Below, piece after piece: positions 1 through 10,400 of a DNA stretch of 64,000 bases. Source of the stretch: Synechococcus lacustris. GTDB lineage: Bacteria > Cyanobacteriota > Cyanobacteriia > PCC-6307 > Cyanobiaceae. The DNA lies in NCBI GenBank assembly GCA_903943975.1, contig CAJAQB010000019.1, positions 186,001 to 250,000 on the forward strand, given 5' to 3'. The notes under the pieces are model-generated. The model saw only the letters and a program-made list of their open reading frames with translations. It had not been told where the DNA came from and searched no databases. A program made the translations under genes and the position numbers. Every line of letters starts with the position of its first letter. Position 1 is the stretch's first letter.

Positions 1-786
1 AGCTCCAATGATGCGGATCATGCCTGAGTCCAACGGTTGAGCGTGCATGCCCCCAGGCCGATGGGACGGTTGCCATCCCGCCACAGTCGCCTTACCCAGC
101 CGTTGGCACCAGAAAGGCGCCACCAGGGCATGGGCGGAACCGGTAACCGGATCCTCGTGGATACCCAGGCCCGGGCCAAAAAAACGCAGCTGGTAGTCGT
201 AGGGGGCCGTAGCCGCCTGCATCAGCACCCAGGCCCGTTCCGGCCCTTCAGCCCAGGCGCTGGCCCCAGGATCCAGGGCGGCGAGGGGATAGTCATCGGG
301 CAACAGCAGCACGCCGTAGCCCAGCGCTGAACTCCACTGGCCCAGGGGGGGGCGACCCAGCACGGCTTCCATCCAGGGGGCCCCAGGGCGGGGCAGCAGG
401 CCAGGGGAGGGCAGGTCCAGGCTGACCAGGCCAGCGGCCGTTAACTCCACCCGCAGGGGGCCGCTGCGGCTGTGGAGGGCCAGCGGCTGGCCAATGGATA
501 GCAAGCCCCAGTGGTGCAGCGCCAGGGTGGCCCCCAGGGTGGCGTGGCCGCAGAGGGGCACCTCGCAGCTGGGGGTGAACCAGCGCAGCCGCCAAGCGTC
601 GGCGTCTTGCCAGAGAAAGGCAGTTTCCGACTGCTGTAATTCAGCGGCCAGGGCCTGCATCCAGGCGGCCGAAGCCGGCCCCGGCAGGAGGGCCACCGTG
701 GCGCCATTGCCCGCCAGCGGTGTGCTGGTGAAGGCATCCACCGCCGCCAGACGCACCGCCGCCATTTGCACCTCTGTTTTCGTCAT
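1..786 (-). CDS. PhzF family isomerase/epimerase-like protein (3' end outside window)
   Basis: The frame is open from the ATG at 786 to the window edge, giving 262 residues without a stop. The text matches the PhzF fold family: an N-terminal stretch AVDAFTSTPLAGNGATVAL, a central CGHATLGA motif and the hallmark GIHEDPVTGSAHA near the end of the visible part. Family members are diaminopimelate-epimerase-fold enzymes; PhzF itself isomerises a phenazine precursor, but most bacterial homologues have unknown substrates, so no phenazine pathway should be inferred. The start overlaps the gpsA stop as ATGA, so the two are probably co-transcribed. An internal ATG at 765 is a possible alternative start. 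The missing piece is only the last few tens of residues. Confidence 0.88.
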   Translation of the reverse strand, partial: MTKTEVQMAAVRLAAVDAFTSTPLAGNGATVALLPGPASAAWMQALAAELQQSETAFLWQDADAWRLRWFTPSCEVPLCGHATLGATLALHHWGLLSIGQPLALHSRSGPLRVELTAAGLVSLDLPSPGLLPRPGAPWMEAVLGRPPLGQWSSALGYGVLLLPDDYPLAALDPGASAWAEGPERAWVLMQAATAPYDYQLRFFGPGLGIHEDPVTGSAHALVAPFWCQRLGKATVAGWQPSHRPGGMHAQPLDSGMIRIIGA

Positions 787-1691
787 TCGCTCCTCAGCCG
801 CCGTTCCATCAATTCCTGCAGGGCCGTGCCGGGATCCTTGCGGCCCTCCACCAGGGCCTGCACCTGACGGGCAATCGGCAGGCTCCAACCATGCTCCTCC
901 GCCAATCGGCAGAGCCCCGCACAGGTGGGCACCCCCTCCACGGTGGCGCCGATGCGTTGCAAGGCCTCTGGCGCCGTTAAGCCCTCCGCCAGGGCCATGC
1001 CAAAGCGATAGTTGCGGCTCAGGGGGCTGGTGGCGGTGGCCAACAGGTCGCCCAGGCCCGCCAGGCCAAACAGGGTTTCCTGGCGGCCCCCCAGGGCTTG
1101 GATCACCAGGCCCATCTCCGCCAGGGCGCGGGTGAGCAGGGAAGCCCGGGCATTGGCCCCCAGCTTGAGGCCATCGCAAACGCCAGCGGCAATCGCCATC
1201 ACATTTTTGAGACCACCGGCCAGTTCGGTGCCGAGCGGATCGCTGTTGCGATAAAGCCGGAAACGGTCGGTGCTGAGCGCCCGCTGATAGCGGCTCACCA
1301 GCGGTTCATCGCTGCCCGCCAGCACGCTGGCCGCCGGTAGCCCCTGGGCCAGTTCCTGGGCCAGGTTTGGGCCACTGAGCACCAACAGCGGCCAGCTGGG
1401 GCAATGGCGTTGCCAGAGCTGGCTGGCGGTGAGGCCAGTGGCGGGATCCAGCCCCTTGGAACAACTCACCAGGGGGCGGGGTTGGGCCCAGGGGGCCAGC
1501 TGGCCGGCGAGGGGCTCCACGCCCACCAGGGCCACGGCGCTTACCACCAGGTCGCAAACCTGCAGGTCTGCTAAGGCCGCTGGCCCATCGCGGCGCCGCC
1601 AGAGCTTCACCCCATGGCCGGCCTGGCCAAACAACTGGGCCAGGGTGGAACCCCAGGCTCCCCCACCCAACACAGCGATCGCCAGGGTCAA
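783..1691 (-). CDS. gpsA: NAD(P)+-dependent glycerol-3-phosphate dehydrogenase
   Basis: This enzyme makes sn-glycerol 3-phosphate from dihydroxyacetone phosphate for phospholipid and glycolipid synthesis in the cytoplasm. The 302-residue protein starts with the dinucleotide-binding loop VLGGGAWGSTLA (residues 7-18). It carries the substrate-pocket segment GLKNVMAIAAGVCDGL around residue 160 with its catalytic lysine, then GLAGLGDLLATATSPLSRNYRFG. Length is slightly short of the usual 330 residues because the region between the Rossmann loop and the SKG segment is compact. The stop overlaps the PhzF-like start by four bases. A HIP1 octamer lies inside the gene at 1675-1682. Confidence 0.95.
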   Translation of the reverse strand: MTLAIAVLGGGAWGSTLAQLFGQAGHGVKLWRRRDGPAALADLQVCDLVVSAVALVGVEPLAGQLAPWAQPRPLVSCSKGLDPATGLTASQLWQRHCPSWPLLVLSGPNLAQELAQGLPAASVLAGSDEPLVSRYQRALSTDRFRLYRNSDPLGTELAGGLKNVMAIAAGVCDGLKLGANARASLLTRALAEMGLVIQALGGRQETLFGLAGLGDLLATATSPLSRNYRFGMALAEGLTAPEALQRIGATVEGVPTCAGLCRLAEEHGWSLPIARQVQALVEGRKDPGTALQELMERRLRSE

Positions 1692-1715
1692 TCAGCCAGG
1701 CCAGTGCGTTGGCCA

Positions 1716-2099
1716 TTATTCCCTGGAGACCGCCTTTTCCTGCAGCAAGCTCAGCTCAATCAATTCCAGGCTGCTGCGTTCACAGGCCTCGAGGATTACC
1801 CCCGGCGCCATGCCATCCCAGTAGGCCTCCAGCCAGCGGGCCGCACAGAGGCACCAACGGTCGCCGGGCTTAAGGCCAGGGAACAGCTGGGCTGGTTTTG
1901 GGGTGCTGAGGTCATTGCCCTGGGCCTTGCTGTAGCGGAGGAAGGAATCGGTAAGCACCACACAAACCGTGTGGCGGCCAATGTCATCAGCATCGGTGCG
2001 GCAGCTGCCGTCGCGGTTCCAGCCGGTCATGGGATCACAACCGCAGATTTCAAGCGGGGTGCCGAGCACATTCTCTGCGGGGCCACCAATGGCAGTCAT
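1716..2099 (-). CDS. DUF2237 family protein
   Basis: A 127-residue protein of the DUF2237 family. The family pattern is clear along its whole length: NVLGTPLEICGCDPMTGWNRDGSCRT near the N-terminus, then GRHTVCVVLTDSFLRYSK, GNDLSTP and GLKPGDRWCLCAARW. Several conserved cysteines (in the CGC, SCRT, TVCVV and CLC segments) suggest metal or redox chemistry, but no function is established for the family. It is followed by gpsA on the same strand with only 24 bases between, so it may belong to that transcript. Identity to the family is confident; function is unknown. Confidence 0.85.
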   Translation of the reverse strand: MTAIGGPAENVLGTPLEICGCDPMTGWNRDGSCRTDADDIGRHTVCVVLTDSFLRYSKAQGNDLSTPKPAQLFPGLKPGDRWCLCAARWLEAYWDGMAPGVILEACERSSLELIELSLLQEKAVSRE

Positions 2100-2253
2100 G
2101 GACAGGGGGAAGAGGCACCCCAGTCTCAGTCACAACTCAGAAGAATCGCTTGGATTACTTGACGGAATCGGGGGGGGAGGGGCTATGGGTCTTGGAGCGG
2201 CCAGCTTCTGGATTCGCAAACACCCCCCCCACTGAACCGACGAGACAGGCCCG

Positions 2254-2484
2254 ATGAGCTGGGATTTCACCGAAGATGCGGCATTCCAGGCTCTTGTGGA
2301 TGCCTTCCAAGAGAGTGGCGAAAGCTCTGCCATCGAATTCCTCGCCAATGGCGAAGGCGCCTTCCATTTCCAAGACCTCACCCAAACAGCCGCCGGGGAG
2401 GGCCTAGACCTTTCCGACTCCGAGAACCTGGAAGCCTTCCAACAGGAGGTAATCGACAGCATGGAAGGCCGCCGGCGCGAATAA
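2254..2484 (+). CDS. Small acidic hypothetical protein
   Basis: A 76-residue acidic protein rich in Glu, Asp, Ser and Ala with no membrane segment or signal peptide. It contains repeated aromatic-hydrophobic positions (FTEDAAFQALVDAF, AFHFQDL, LEAFQQEVIDSM) compatible with short helices. It starts at ATG 2254, stands alone on the plus strand between two minus-strand genes, and ends 10 bases before the convergent gene at 2495. I do not recognise the family. GC-rich third positions like its neighbours and the lack of a longer ORF on the other strand support it as a real gene. Confidence 0.6.
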   Translation: MSWDFTEDAAFQALVDAFQESGESSAIEFLANGEGAFHFQDLTQTAAGEGLDLSDSENLEAFQQEVIDSMEGRRRE

Positions 2485-2494
2485 TCCGCCGGAT

Positions 2495-2767
2495 TCAGCC
2501 AAAGAAAAAGGCAATTTCCTTTGGCTTCAGCCCTTCCCAGCCGGCGGCCAGCAGGCGCTCGTTCAGGCTGGTTTGGTCAAAATGCTTGGCCCCGGTTTTA
2601 ACGATCCGGTTGCGCATCGATTTTTTAACGCCGCTGCGGGCCCGTTTGCTCTCTAGATCCATCACCTCGTTGTAGAGGCTCAGCATCTCCGCGGGAATCG
2701 GGGAACCGTCGAGATCGATGCCGGCGGCAATCGCTTCGTCAACGCCGTTGGGACCGGCAATGGCCAT
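2495..2767 (-). CDS. Conserved hypothetical protein, 90 aa
   Basis: A 90-residue basic protein starting MAIAGPNGVDEAIAAGIDLDG and ending in GLKPKEIAFFFG. The middle is strongly basic (SKRARSGVKKSMRNRIVKTGAK), which would fit nucleic-acid or ribosome contact, but that is only a composition argument. It lies downstream of metH on the same strand with a 53-base gap, so it may be the last gene of the ilvE-metH transcript. I believe similar proteins occur in picocyanobacteria, but I know no function. Confidence 0.7.
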   Translation of the reverse strand: MAIAGPNGVDEAIAAGIDLDGSPIPAEMLSLYNEVMDLESKRARSGVKKSMRNRIVKTGAKHFDQTSLNERLLAAGWEGLKPKEIAFFFG

Positions 2768-2820
2768 GGGATCAGAAAAGAACAGGCGTAAGCCTGGCAG
2801 TTTTGGCTGGCAGCTGCGGG

Positions 2821-5800
2821 TTAGGCGCTGAAGTAGCGGGCTTGGCTATGGAGCGCCACCAGGGCTGTGGTGCTTTGTTCCGGTTCCAGCTGGTCGCTTT
2901 CATCCATGCTGAGACCGATGCGACTGGCCCCCAGCCACTCCAGTTGGGGCCGGGAATCAGCCACATTTGGACAGGCGGGATAACCAAACGAATAGCGACT
3001 GCCCCGGTAGCGCTGGGCCAGCACATCCCTCAGGGCAGTGGGTTCTTCGGCGCCAAAGCCCATATCCCGGCGGATGCGGGCATGGACCCATTCCGCCAGG
3101 GCCTCTGCCAGCTGGACGCCAAGCCCATGGAAGTAGAGGTAATCGCTGTAGCGATCGGCGGCAAATAATTCCCTGGCAAAGTCACTGGCCTTGGCCCCCA
3201 TGGTCACCGCCTGCATGGGGAGCCCATCGCTGGGGCCCCCCTCCACTAAATCGCGATAGAAATCAGCGATGCAGTAGCGATTACCAGAGCGTTGGCGCGG
3301 CAGCTCAAAGGCGCCAAGTCGGTGGCTGCGGTCGGCGGGATCAAACAGCACCACGGAGTTGCCCAGGCGGCCACAGGGGAAATAGCCGTAAACCGCCCGG
3401 GGGCTCAAAAGCTGTTCGTTCTCGATGCGCTCCAGCCAGTGGGCCAGCACAGGCTCCGCCTGTTCTTGTAGCTGCTGCTCGTATTCCTCGCGGCTCTGTT
3501 GCTGGCTTTTACGCATCTGCCACTGGCCGGCAAACAGAGCATTGCGATCGAGGTAGTCAAACAGTTCCGCCAGGGGGATGCTGTCTTCCAGCAGCACCTG
3601 GGTTCCCCAGAAGGGGGGTTCAAGGGCCGGCTCCTCCGGCACGGCGGCGGAGCGTTCAGTGCTGGGGGGAATGCTGGGGGCAGCAGTGGCTGCCTCAGGC
3701 TCAGTGGCAGTGCCAGGGCTGTTGCTATTGGCGTTGCTATTGCCGCTGCCGCTGGTCAGCTCAAGCCCCAACCCCGCTGGTGCCCCCGCCAGGAAGCCGC
3801 GCTGGTCGTCCCATTGCTGGGCCTGCTTTGCTTCCACCAGGGCATCCATGAAGCGCAAATCTGCGAAGGCATCACGGCCATAGATCACTTGGCCCTGATA
3901 CACCTCACTGCAGTCTTTATGCACAAAGCGAGGGGTAAGGGCCGCCCCGCCCAGAATCACCGGCACCGAAATACCAGCGGCATTAAAGGCCTGGAGATTA
4001 TCTTTCATGAAGGCCGTGGATTTTACCAACAAGCCACTCATGGCAATGCAATCTGCCTGGTGTTTGTGCTGGGCCTCTATGATTGCCTCCACCGATTGCT
4101 TGATGCCTAGGTTGACTACTTCGTAGCCATTATTGGTGAGAATAATATCAACAAGATTCTTGCCAATGTCATGCACATCACCCTTCACGGTGGCAATCAG
4201 AAACTTAGCTTTTGCCGAACTCTCCCCTTCCTTTTTCTCCATGAAGGGCTCGAGGTAGGCCACGGCACTCTTCATGGTTTCAGCGCTCTGCAACACAAAG
4301 GGAAGCTGCATCTGGCCGGAGCCAAATAACTCGCCCACCACCTTCATGCCATCCAGCAGGTAGGTATTAACAATTTCCAGGGGACTGTGGCTCTGTAGGC
4401 CCTCGGCGAGGGCTGTATCAAGGCCAATGCGTTCCCCATCAATAATGTGCTGCTTGAGGCGCTCCTCCACGGGCAGATCCGCCAGGGAGGGGCCAGAGGC
4501 CCGCGCTTCCCTGGCGGATACCCCCTCAAATAATTTGGTCAGTTCTGTGAGCGGGTCATAAATACAAACACCATCATCAAAACGCCTCGCATCATTTATC
4601 AGATCACGGCATACTTGCTGATGTTCATCGCTAATCTTTGCCAGGGGAAGAATCTTGGCAGGGCTAATGATTGCCGCATCTAGGCCGGCTTCACAGCATT
4701 CGTGCAGAAAAACTGAATTCAGCACGATCCGGGCCGCTGGCGAGAGGCCAAAACTGATGTTGCTTACCCCCAAAACCACATGCACGCCAGGCAGCTGTTG
4801 GCGGATGCGGCGGATTGCCCCCACGGTTTCACAGCCGTTGCGGCGATCCTCCTCAATGCCGGTGGAAATGGGCAGGGCTAGGGGGTCATAGAAAATTTCG
4901 TGGGCGGGTATGCCGTATTCGAGGGCAGCGCGGTAGGCCCTTTGGGCAATGGCAAATTTGCGATCGGCAGTGCGGGCCATCCCCTCCTCATCGATGGTGC
5001 CCACCACCACCCCAGCCCCGTAGCGGCGGGCCAGGTCAAGCACCTTGAAGAAGCGTTCATCGCCATCTTCGAAATTGGTGGAATTAAGCAAACACTTACC
5101 ACCGGCCACCTTCAGGCCGGCCTCCATCTTCTGCCACTCGGTGGAATCCAGCATCAGCGGTAGATTCACATTGGTGACTAAACGGCTCACCAACGCCTGC
5201 ATATCTCGCTCTCCATCGCGGCCCACATAGTCAACATTCACATCAAGAATATGGGCATTTTCCTTTACTTGGCCCCGGGCCACCGCCACCAGGCCATCCC
5301 AATCTTCTTCATTAAGTAACTCACGCACTTTTTTTGACCCACTGGCGTTGAGCCGCTCGCCAATGATCAAAAAGGAGTTGTCTTGGTGATAGGGGGTAAT
5401 GCCATAGAGAGAGGCCGCCGCTGGTTCACCCCGCAGCAGAGGGCGAGTTTTATGGTCAGCAGAGCTGCGTACTTTGCGGGGGGCCGGCTGCATACCGCTG
5501 GCCAATTCCACCAGGGCAGCGATGTGGGCAGGTGTGGTGCCACAACAGCCACCAATCACCTGCACCCCCAGGTCTTCGATGAAGTGGTGCAGGGCCATCT
5601 GCATTTCCGTGGGGGTGAGCCGGTAGTGGGCCACCCCCCCCACATTTTCCGGCAGGCCCGCATTCGGGATACAGCTCACCACGCAGGGGGCATGCTCACT
5701 CAGATAACGGATGTGTTCTTTCATCTGTTCTGGCCCGGTGGCGCAGTTGAGACCGAGCACATCAATGGGGAATGGTTCAAGGATTGCCACCACCGCGGCA

Positions 5801-6423
5801 ATGTCGGAACCCACCAACATCGTGCCGGTGGTTTCCATCGTCACGGAAACCATCAACGGCCGCCGTTCACCGGTGGCGGCAAAAGCCTCCTCAATGCCCG
5901 CTAGGGCAGCCTTGATCTGGAGGACGTCTTGGCAGGTTTCAATGATGAAGAGATCCACATCGCCAGCCAGCAGCCCGCGGGCCTGCTCGGCAAAGGCGGC
6001 CTTCATCTCGTCGAAGCTCACATGGCCCAGGCTGGGCAGCTTCGTGGTGGGCCCCATCGAGCCGGCCACAAACCGGGGTTTCTCCGGGGTGCTGTAGGCG
6101 GCTGCCACCTCTTTGGCCAGCAGCGCCGCCTGGCGATTGAGTTCGAAGCAGTGCTCCTGGAGGTCGTATTCGGCCAGCACTAACGACGTAGAGCCGAAGG
6201 TGTTGGTTTCAATCACATCGCAGCCCGCCTCCAGAAATAGCCGGTGCACCGCCTGCACCGCATCCGGGCGCGTAAACACCAGATGCTCATTGCAACCCTC
6301 CAGGGCCGGCCCGCCGAAGTCGTCGGCGCTGAGGTCCATCAACTGAAGCGAGGTGCCCGTGGCACCGTCAAACACCAACACGGGTCGCTCGGGCCCGTGC
6401 AGTCGCTCCAGAAACGTTGTCAT
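2821..6423 (-). CDS. metH: Cobalamin-dependent methionine synthase
   Basis: MetH transfers a methyl group from 5-methyltetrahydrofolate via cobalamin to homocysteine. All four modules are present in 1200 residues: the homocysteine module with the zinc site [14 protein letters not shown] near residue 292, the pterin-binding module from about 345 ([15 protein letters not shown]), the cobalamin module with GDVHDIGKN near 746 whose His is the cobalt ligand, and the C-terminal AdoMet reactivation module (ending with [20 protein letters not shown]). A long Ser/Asn/Pro/Ala-rich linker lies at about residues 884-938, between the cobalamin and reactivation modules. It overlaps the ilvE stop by four bases, so translation is probably coupled. 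The divergent cobN next door fits a B12 theme. Confidence 0.97.
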   Translation of the reverse strand: MTTFLERLHGPERPVLVFDGATGTSLQLMDLSADDFGGPALEGCNEHLVFTRPDAVQAVHRLFLEAGCDVIETNTFGSTSLVLAEYDLQEHCFELNRQAALLAKEVAAAYSTPEKPRFVAGSMGPTTKLPSLGHVSFDEMKAAFAEQARGLLAGDVDLFIIETCQDVLQIKAALAGIEEAFAATGERRPLMVSVTMETTGTMLVGSDIAAVVAILEPFPIDVLGLNCATGPEQMKEHIRYLSEHAPCVVSCIPNAGLPENVGGVAHYRLTPTEMQMALHHFIEDLGVQVIGGCCGTTPAHIAALVELASGMQPAPRKVRSSADHKTRPLLRGEPAAASLYGITPYHQDNSFLIIGERLNASGSKKVRELLNEEDWDGLVAVARGQVKENAHILDVNVDYVGRDGERDMQALVSRLVTNVNLPLMLDSTEWQKMEAGLKVAGGKCLLNSTNFEDGDERFFKVLDLARRYGAGVVVGTIDEEGMARTADRKFAIAQRAYRAALEYGIPAHEIFYDPLALPISTGIEEDRRNGCETVGAIRRIRQQLPGVHVVLGVSNISFGLSPAARIVLNSVFLHECCEAGLDAAIISPAKILPLAKISDEHQQVCRDLINDARRFDDGVCIYDPLTELTKLFEGVSAREARASGPSLADLPVEERLKQHIIDGERIGLDTALAEGLQSHSPLEIVNTYLLDGMKVVGELFGSGQMQLPFVLQSAETMKSAVAYLEPFMEKKEGESSAKAKFLIATVKGDVHDIGKNLVDIILTNNGYEVVNLGIKQSVEAIIEAQHKHQADCIAMSGLLVKSTAFMKDNLQAFNAAGISVPVILGGAALTPRFVHKDCSEVYQGQVIYGRDAFADLRFMDALVEAKQAQQWDDQRGFLAGAPAGLGLELTSGSGNSNANSNSPGTATEPEAATAAPSIPPSTERSAAVPEEPALEPPFWGTQVLLEDSIPLAELFDYLDRNALFAGQWQMRKSQQQSREEYEQQLQEQAEPVLAHWLERIENEQLLSPRAVYGYFPCGRLGNSVVLFDPADRSHRLGAFELPRQRSGNRYCIADFYRDLVEGGPSDGLPMQAVTMGAKASDFARELFAADRYSDYLYFHGLGVQLAEALAEWVHARIRRDMGFGAEEPTALRDVLAQRYRGSRYSFGYPACPNVADSRPQLEWLGASRIGLSMDESDQLEPEQSTTALVALHSQARYFSA

Positions 6424-7337
6424 CCGTCGAGCCTCACCCGCGTTACCCAGTGCTCGAAGTTAGGGTCACGGCCCTCGGTGATGGCGGTGATCCGTTCGCG
6501 CAGGGCCTCCATCACCGGCCGCTGGCTGGGCATTTCCGTGGTTTCCACCCGCCACACCGGGGTGACCTTGGCGGCGGTGCCGGTGAGGAAAACCTCCTCG
6601 GCCACAAACAACTCAGTTTTATCAACGGGGCGCTCCACCACCTGATAGCCCATCGAGCGGGCCAGCTCAATCACGCTGGCCCTGGTGATGCCCTCAAGGA
6701 TGTCTTGGTCTACGCCGGGGGTAAAGATCACGCCATCGCGCACGATGAAGAGGTTCATGCCCGAGGCTTCACTCACCTTGCCGCGGCTGTTTAGCAGCAG
6801 GGCCTCATCAAACCCGCTTTTAACCGCTTCTGTTTTGGCCAGGGAACTGGTGATGTAAGCGCCGCTGATCTTGCCCCGTAGGGGCAGGGAGCGGTCCTCC
6901 TGGCGGGTCCAGCTGCTGATCCGACAACTCACCCCCTTAGGGGAGAGGTAATCCCCCAATTCCAGGCCATAGATCAGGAAGTCGGTCTCGATGTCATGGA
7001 GCCGCGGGGCGATGCCGAGATCTGAGGTGTAAACAAAGGGCCGCAGGTAGCTGGGGCTGGTGGGACGGTTGGCCCGCAGGAATTCTGTGACGGCATTGAG
7101 GATCGTTTCCTCTGGTAGTTCGGTGAGCAGCAGCCGGGCGCTCTGGCTGAGCCGGTGGGCATGGCGGTCGGCCCGGAACAGCAGAATCTCGTTGGGGTCT
7201 GCGGGGTTGGGCAGGGCTCGCATGCCGCCGAAGGCGCCGGTGCCGTAGTGCAGGGCATGGGTGGCCACGGAGATGGTGGCTTCGGCGAAGGGCACGCAGC
7301 GCCCTTTAAACCAGGCGTAGGGAAGAAAGTTATGCAT
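6420..7337 (-). CDS. ilvE: Branched-chain amino acid aminotransferase
   Basis: A class IV PLP aminotransferase that makes leucine, isoleucine and valine from their keto acids. The 305-residue sequence opens with [17 protein letters not shown] and has [16 protein letters not shown] (phosphate and substrate region). The PLP lysine lies in [18 protein letters not shown], followed by [26 protein letters not shown] and the C-terminal [14 protein letters not shown]. Length is normal for the family. Its TGA is shared with the metH ATG. The upstream 96 bases separate it from the divergent cobN; I see no clear riboswitch there. Confidence 0.95.
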   Translation of the reverse strand: MHNFLPYAWFKGRCVPFAEATISVATHALHYGTGAFGGMRALPNPADPNEILLFRADRHAHRLSQSARLLLTELPEETILNAVTEFLRANRPTSPSYLRPFVYTSDLGIAPRLHDIETDFLIYGLELGDYLSPKGVSCRISSWTRQEDRSLPLRGKISGAYITSSLAKTEAVKSGFDEALLLNSRGKVSEASGMNLFIVRDGVIFTPGVDQDILEGITRASVIELARSMGYQVVERPVDKTELFVAEEVFLTGTAAKVTPVWRVETTEMPSQRPVMEALRERITAITEGRDPNFEHWVTRVRLDG

Positions 7338-7433
7338 GCGATCGGGGCCAACCTGGGGCCGATCTTCTCACTTCCCAGTGATCAGTCCCTGTAATCAAGG
7401 CCAGCGCTGGCTGCCAACGGGGAGGATGGGGCG

Positions 7434-10400
7434 ATGCACAGGCTGGCGGCGATCCCAGGGGCCCCCTCAGAGCAAGGGGTGGAGCTGGTGGAACAAAGCA
7501 GTGCTCCGCTGCTGTTTCTCACCAGCGCTGACAGCGACCTGGCCCTGCTAGCCCAGCTGAAACGCCAGCCCCGCTGGCGGGATTTGCAGCTGCGGGGCCT
7601 GAACCTGGCGGCCCTGCAGCACCCGGCGGCGTTCGACCACTACCTGCGCTGCACCGCAGCGGCGGCGCAGCTGATTCTGGTGCGCTTACTGGGGGGGCGG
7701 GGCCACTGGAGCTATGGCCTTGAACAGCTACAGCATTGGGCCCGCTCCCGGCCTGGCCGCCAGTTGCTGGTGGTATCCGGCACCGAAGACGGAGCTGAGG
7801 AGCTGGCCAGCCTCAGCAGTGTTGACCCGGCCCTGAGCTTGGCGATTGGCCGCTGCCTGCGGGAGGGGGGCCCCAACAACCTGGAGCGGGTGCTGGCCTG
7901 CTGTTCCAGCCTGTTGGCGGGGGAAACAGCCCAGCTGCCCCAGTTGGAGCCCCTGGCCGATCCGCTGCCCTACGGCTGGCAGGCGGATCCAGGTCCGCGG
8001 GTGGGGCTGATTCTCTATCGGGCCCTCTGGAGCAGTGGTGACACCGCTTTGATTGAGGCCTGCCTCACGGCGCTGCGGGCCGAGGGGCTTTGTCCGCGAC
8101 TGCTGCTGGTGAGTGGCCTGCGGGAGGCGGCCGTGCAGCAGGGGGTGCTGCAACTGTTGGCCCGGGAGCAGGTGCAGGCGGTGCTCTGTGGCACAGGCTT
8201 TGCCTCGGTGCGGGCCGATGAGGCCGATGCCGGGGCGCCACTCTGGCGGGCCCTGGGGGTGCCGGTGCTGCAGTTGCTTTGCAGTACTGGCAGCCGCCAG
8301 CGCTGGGAAGACAGCAGCGTTGGCCTCGGCCCGCTCGACCTCACCATGCAGGTGGCCCTGCCGGAACTGGATGGCCGGCTCACCAGCCGGGTGGGCAGCT
8401 TTAAAGAACTAATCAGCGCCGATCCCAACCTGGAATGCGCCATCCAGCGCTACAGCCCCGATCTAAAAAGGCTGGCCTGGGTGGCGGAACTCTGTCGCCG
8501 CTGGGTGAGCCTGCGCCAAACCCCAGTGGCCCAGCAGCGGCTGGCCCTGGTGCTGGCCAATTACCCCACCCGCAACAGTCGCCTCGCCAATGGGGTGGGC
8601 CTAGACACGCCCGCCAGTGCGGCGCTGTTGCTGCACTGGCTTCAGGAGGCCGGCTACGAGCTGGGCAGCGCACCACTGCCTAGTGATGGGGAGGCCCTGA
8701 TCAGAAGCCTCACCCGGGGGCGTACGCCAGATCCTGAAAGTTGGCACCAGCCGGCCCTCGCCGCCCTGCCCCTACAGGTTTACCAGCGCTGGTATGAACT
8801 GTTGCCTGCGGCGGCCCGCAGCCTGATCGAAGCCCGCTGGGGCTGCCCAGAGCAGGATGCCGGCCTTGGTCCCGACGGCTTCCCGATCTGCGGCCTCGGT
8901 TTTGGTTCAGTGCTGGTGTTGCTGCAGCCCAGCCGCGGCTATGACCGCGACCCCTCGCTCAATTACCACAGCCCTGACCTACCCCCCACCCACGCCTACC
9001 TGGCCCATTACCTCTGGATCCGGGAGAGCTTTGGCGCCCATGCAATCGTGCACCTGGGCAAGCACGGCAACCTCGAGTGGCTGCCGGGTAAGGGCGTCGG
9101 CCTATCGGAGGGGTGTTTCCCGGAGCTGGCCCTGGGGCCCTGGCCGCACCTTTATCCGTTCATCGTTAATGACCCGGGGGAGGGCTCCCAGGCGAAACGC
9201 CGCAGCCAGGCCCTGATCCTGGATCACCTCACCCCACCGCTGGCCAGGGCCGGACTGCATGGGGATTTGGCGGCCCTGGAGGGCCTGCTGGATGAGTACT
9301 GGGAGGCAAACCAAATGGGTAGCGATCGCCAGGCGCTGCTGCGCCAGCAACTGCAGGAACGCTTTGAAGGGCTGGAGCTACCGCTGGGGGCCGCAGGCGC
9401 CAACGACTGGGAGGCGCGGCTCAACCAGGCCGATGGCTACCTGTGTGAATTGAAGGAGGCCCAGATCCGCACTGGCTTGCATATCTATGGCCAGGATCCA
9501 GCCCCTGGGGCCTTTGATGAATTGCTGCTGGCCATTGCCCGGGCGCCGGGGCCGGGCCGCCTAGGGCTCACCCGGGCCCTAGCTGCTGACCTAGCCCTCC
9601 AGCTGGACCCCTGGGCCGGGGAGGAGGCTGATTTGCTTTCTGCAGAAGACCGCCAGGGCTTGGCGCCCCTAGCGGGGGGAACGCAGCCCCGCAACCTGGG
9701 GGACGGCGTGGCCCTGCTGGAGGCCTGGGCCCTGGCCCTGCTGCAGGGGCAGGCTCAGGGGCAGAGCCCAGCCCTGGCCCCTGGCGCCCAGGGGCGCGCT
9801 GAGCTGGCAGCGGTGGCCAAGGAGCTGTGCCCCCGGCTGCAGGCCTGCGCCCAGCAGGAGCGCCAAAACCTGTTGGCGGCCCTGCGGGGGGAACGCATTG
9901 AAGCTGGCCCCTCCGGCGCCCCCACCCGGGGCCGGCCCGATGTGCTGCCCACCGGCCGCAACTTCTACAGCGTGGACCTGCGGGGCGTCCCCACCGAAGC
10001 CGCCTGGGACCTGGGCCGCCGCAGCGCCGAGCTGCTGCTGGAACAGCACCTGCAACTGGAGGGATCGCCGCTCACCCACCTGGCCATCTCGATCTGGGGC
10101 ACCAGCACCATGCGCAGCGGTGGCGACGACGTGGCCCAGGTGCTGGCCCTGATGGGGGTGCGGCCCTGCTGGGACGGCCCCACCCGGCGGCTGGTGGGGC
10201 TGGAACTTATTCCCGAGCTGGCCTTGGGAAGGCCGCGGGTGAGCGTGACCGTGCGGATCTCAGGCTTTTTCCGTGATGCCTTCCCCCAGCTGGTGAGCTG
10301 GTTAAACGAAGCGGATCGGCTGGTGGCTGGCCATTGCCAGGTCTTTGGCTCCGCCCCCGGCGCCTATGGGGCCGGCCTGCAGGGCTTAATCGACAGTGGC

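Noticed and set aside
494-1135. 213-codon plus-strand frame over PhzF/gpsA
   Set aside because: Pro/Ala/Arg-rich translation typical of a shadow frame; the minus-strand genes are well supported.
7338-7433. Cobalamin riboswitch between ilvE and cobN
   Set aside because: The spacer is only 96 bases, and the conserved B12-box was not found.
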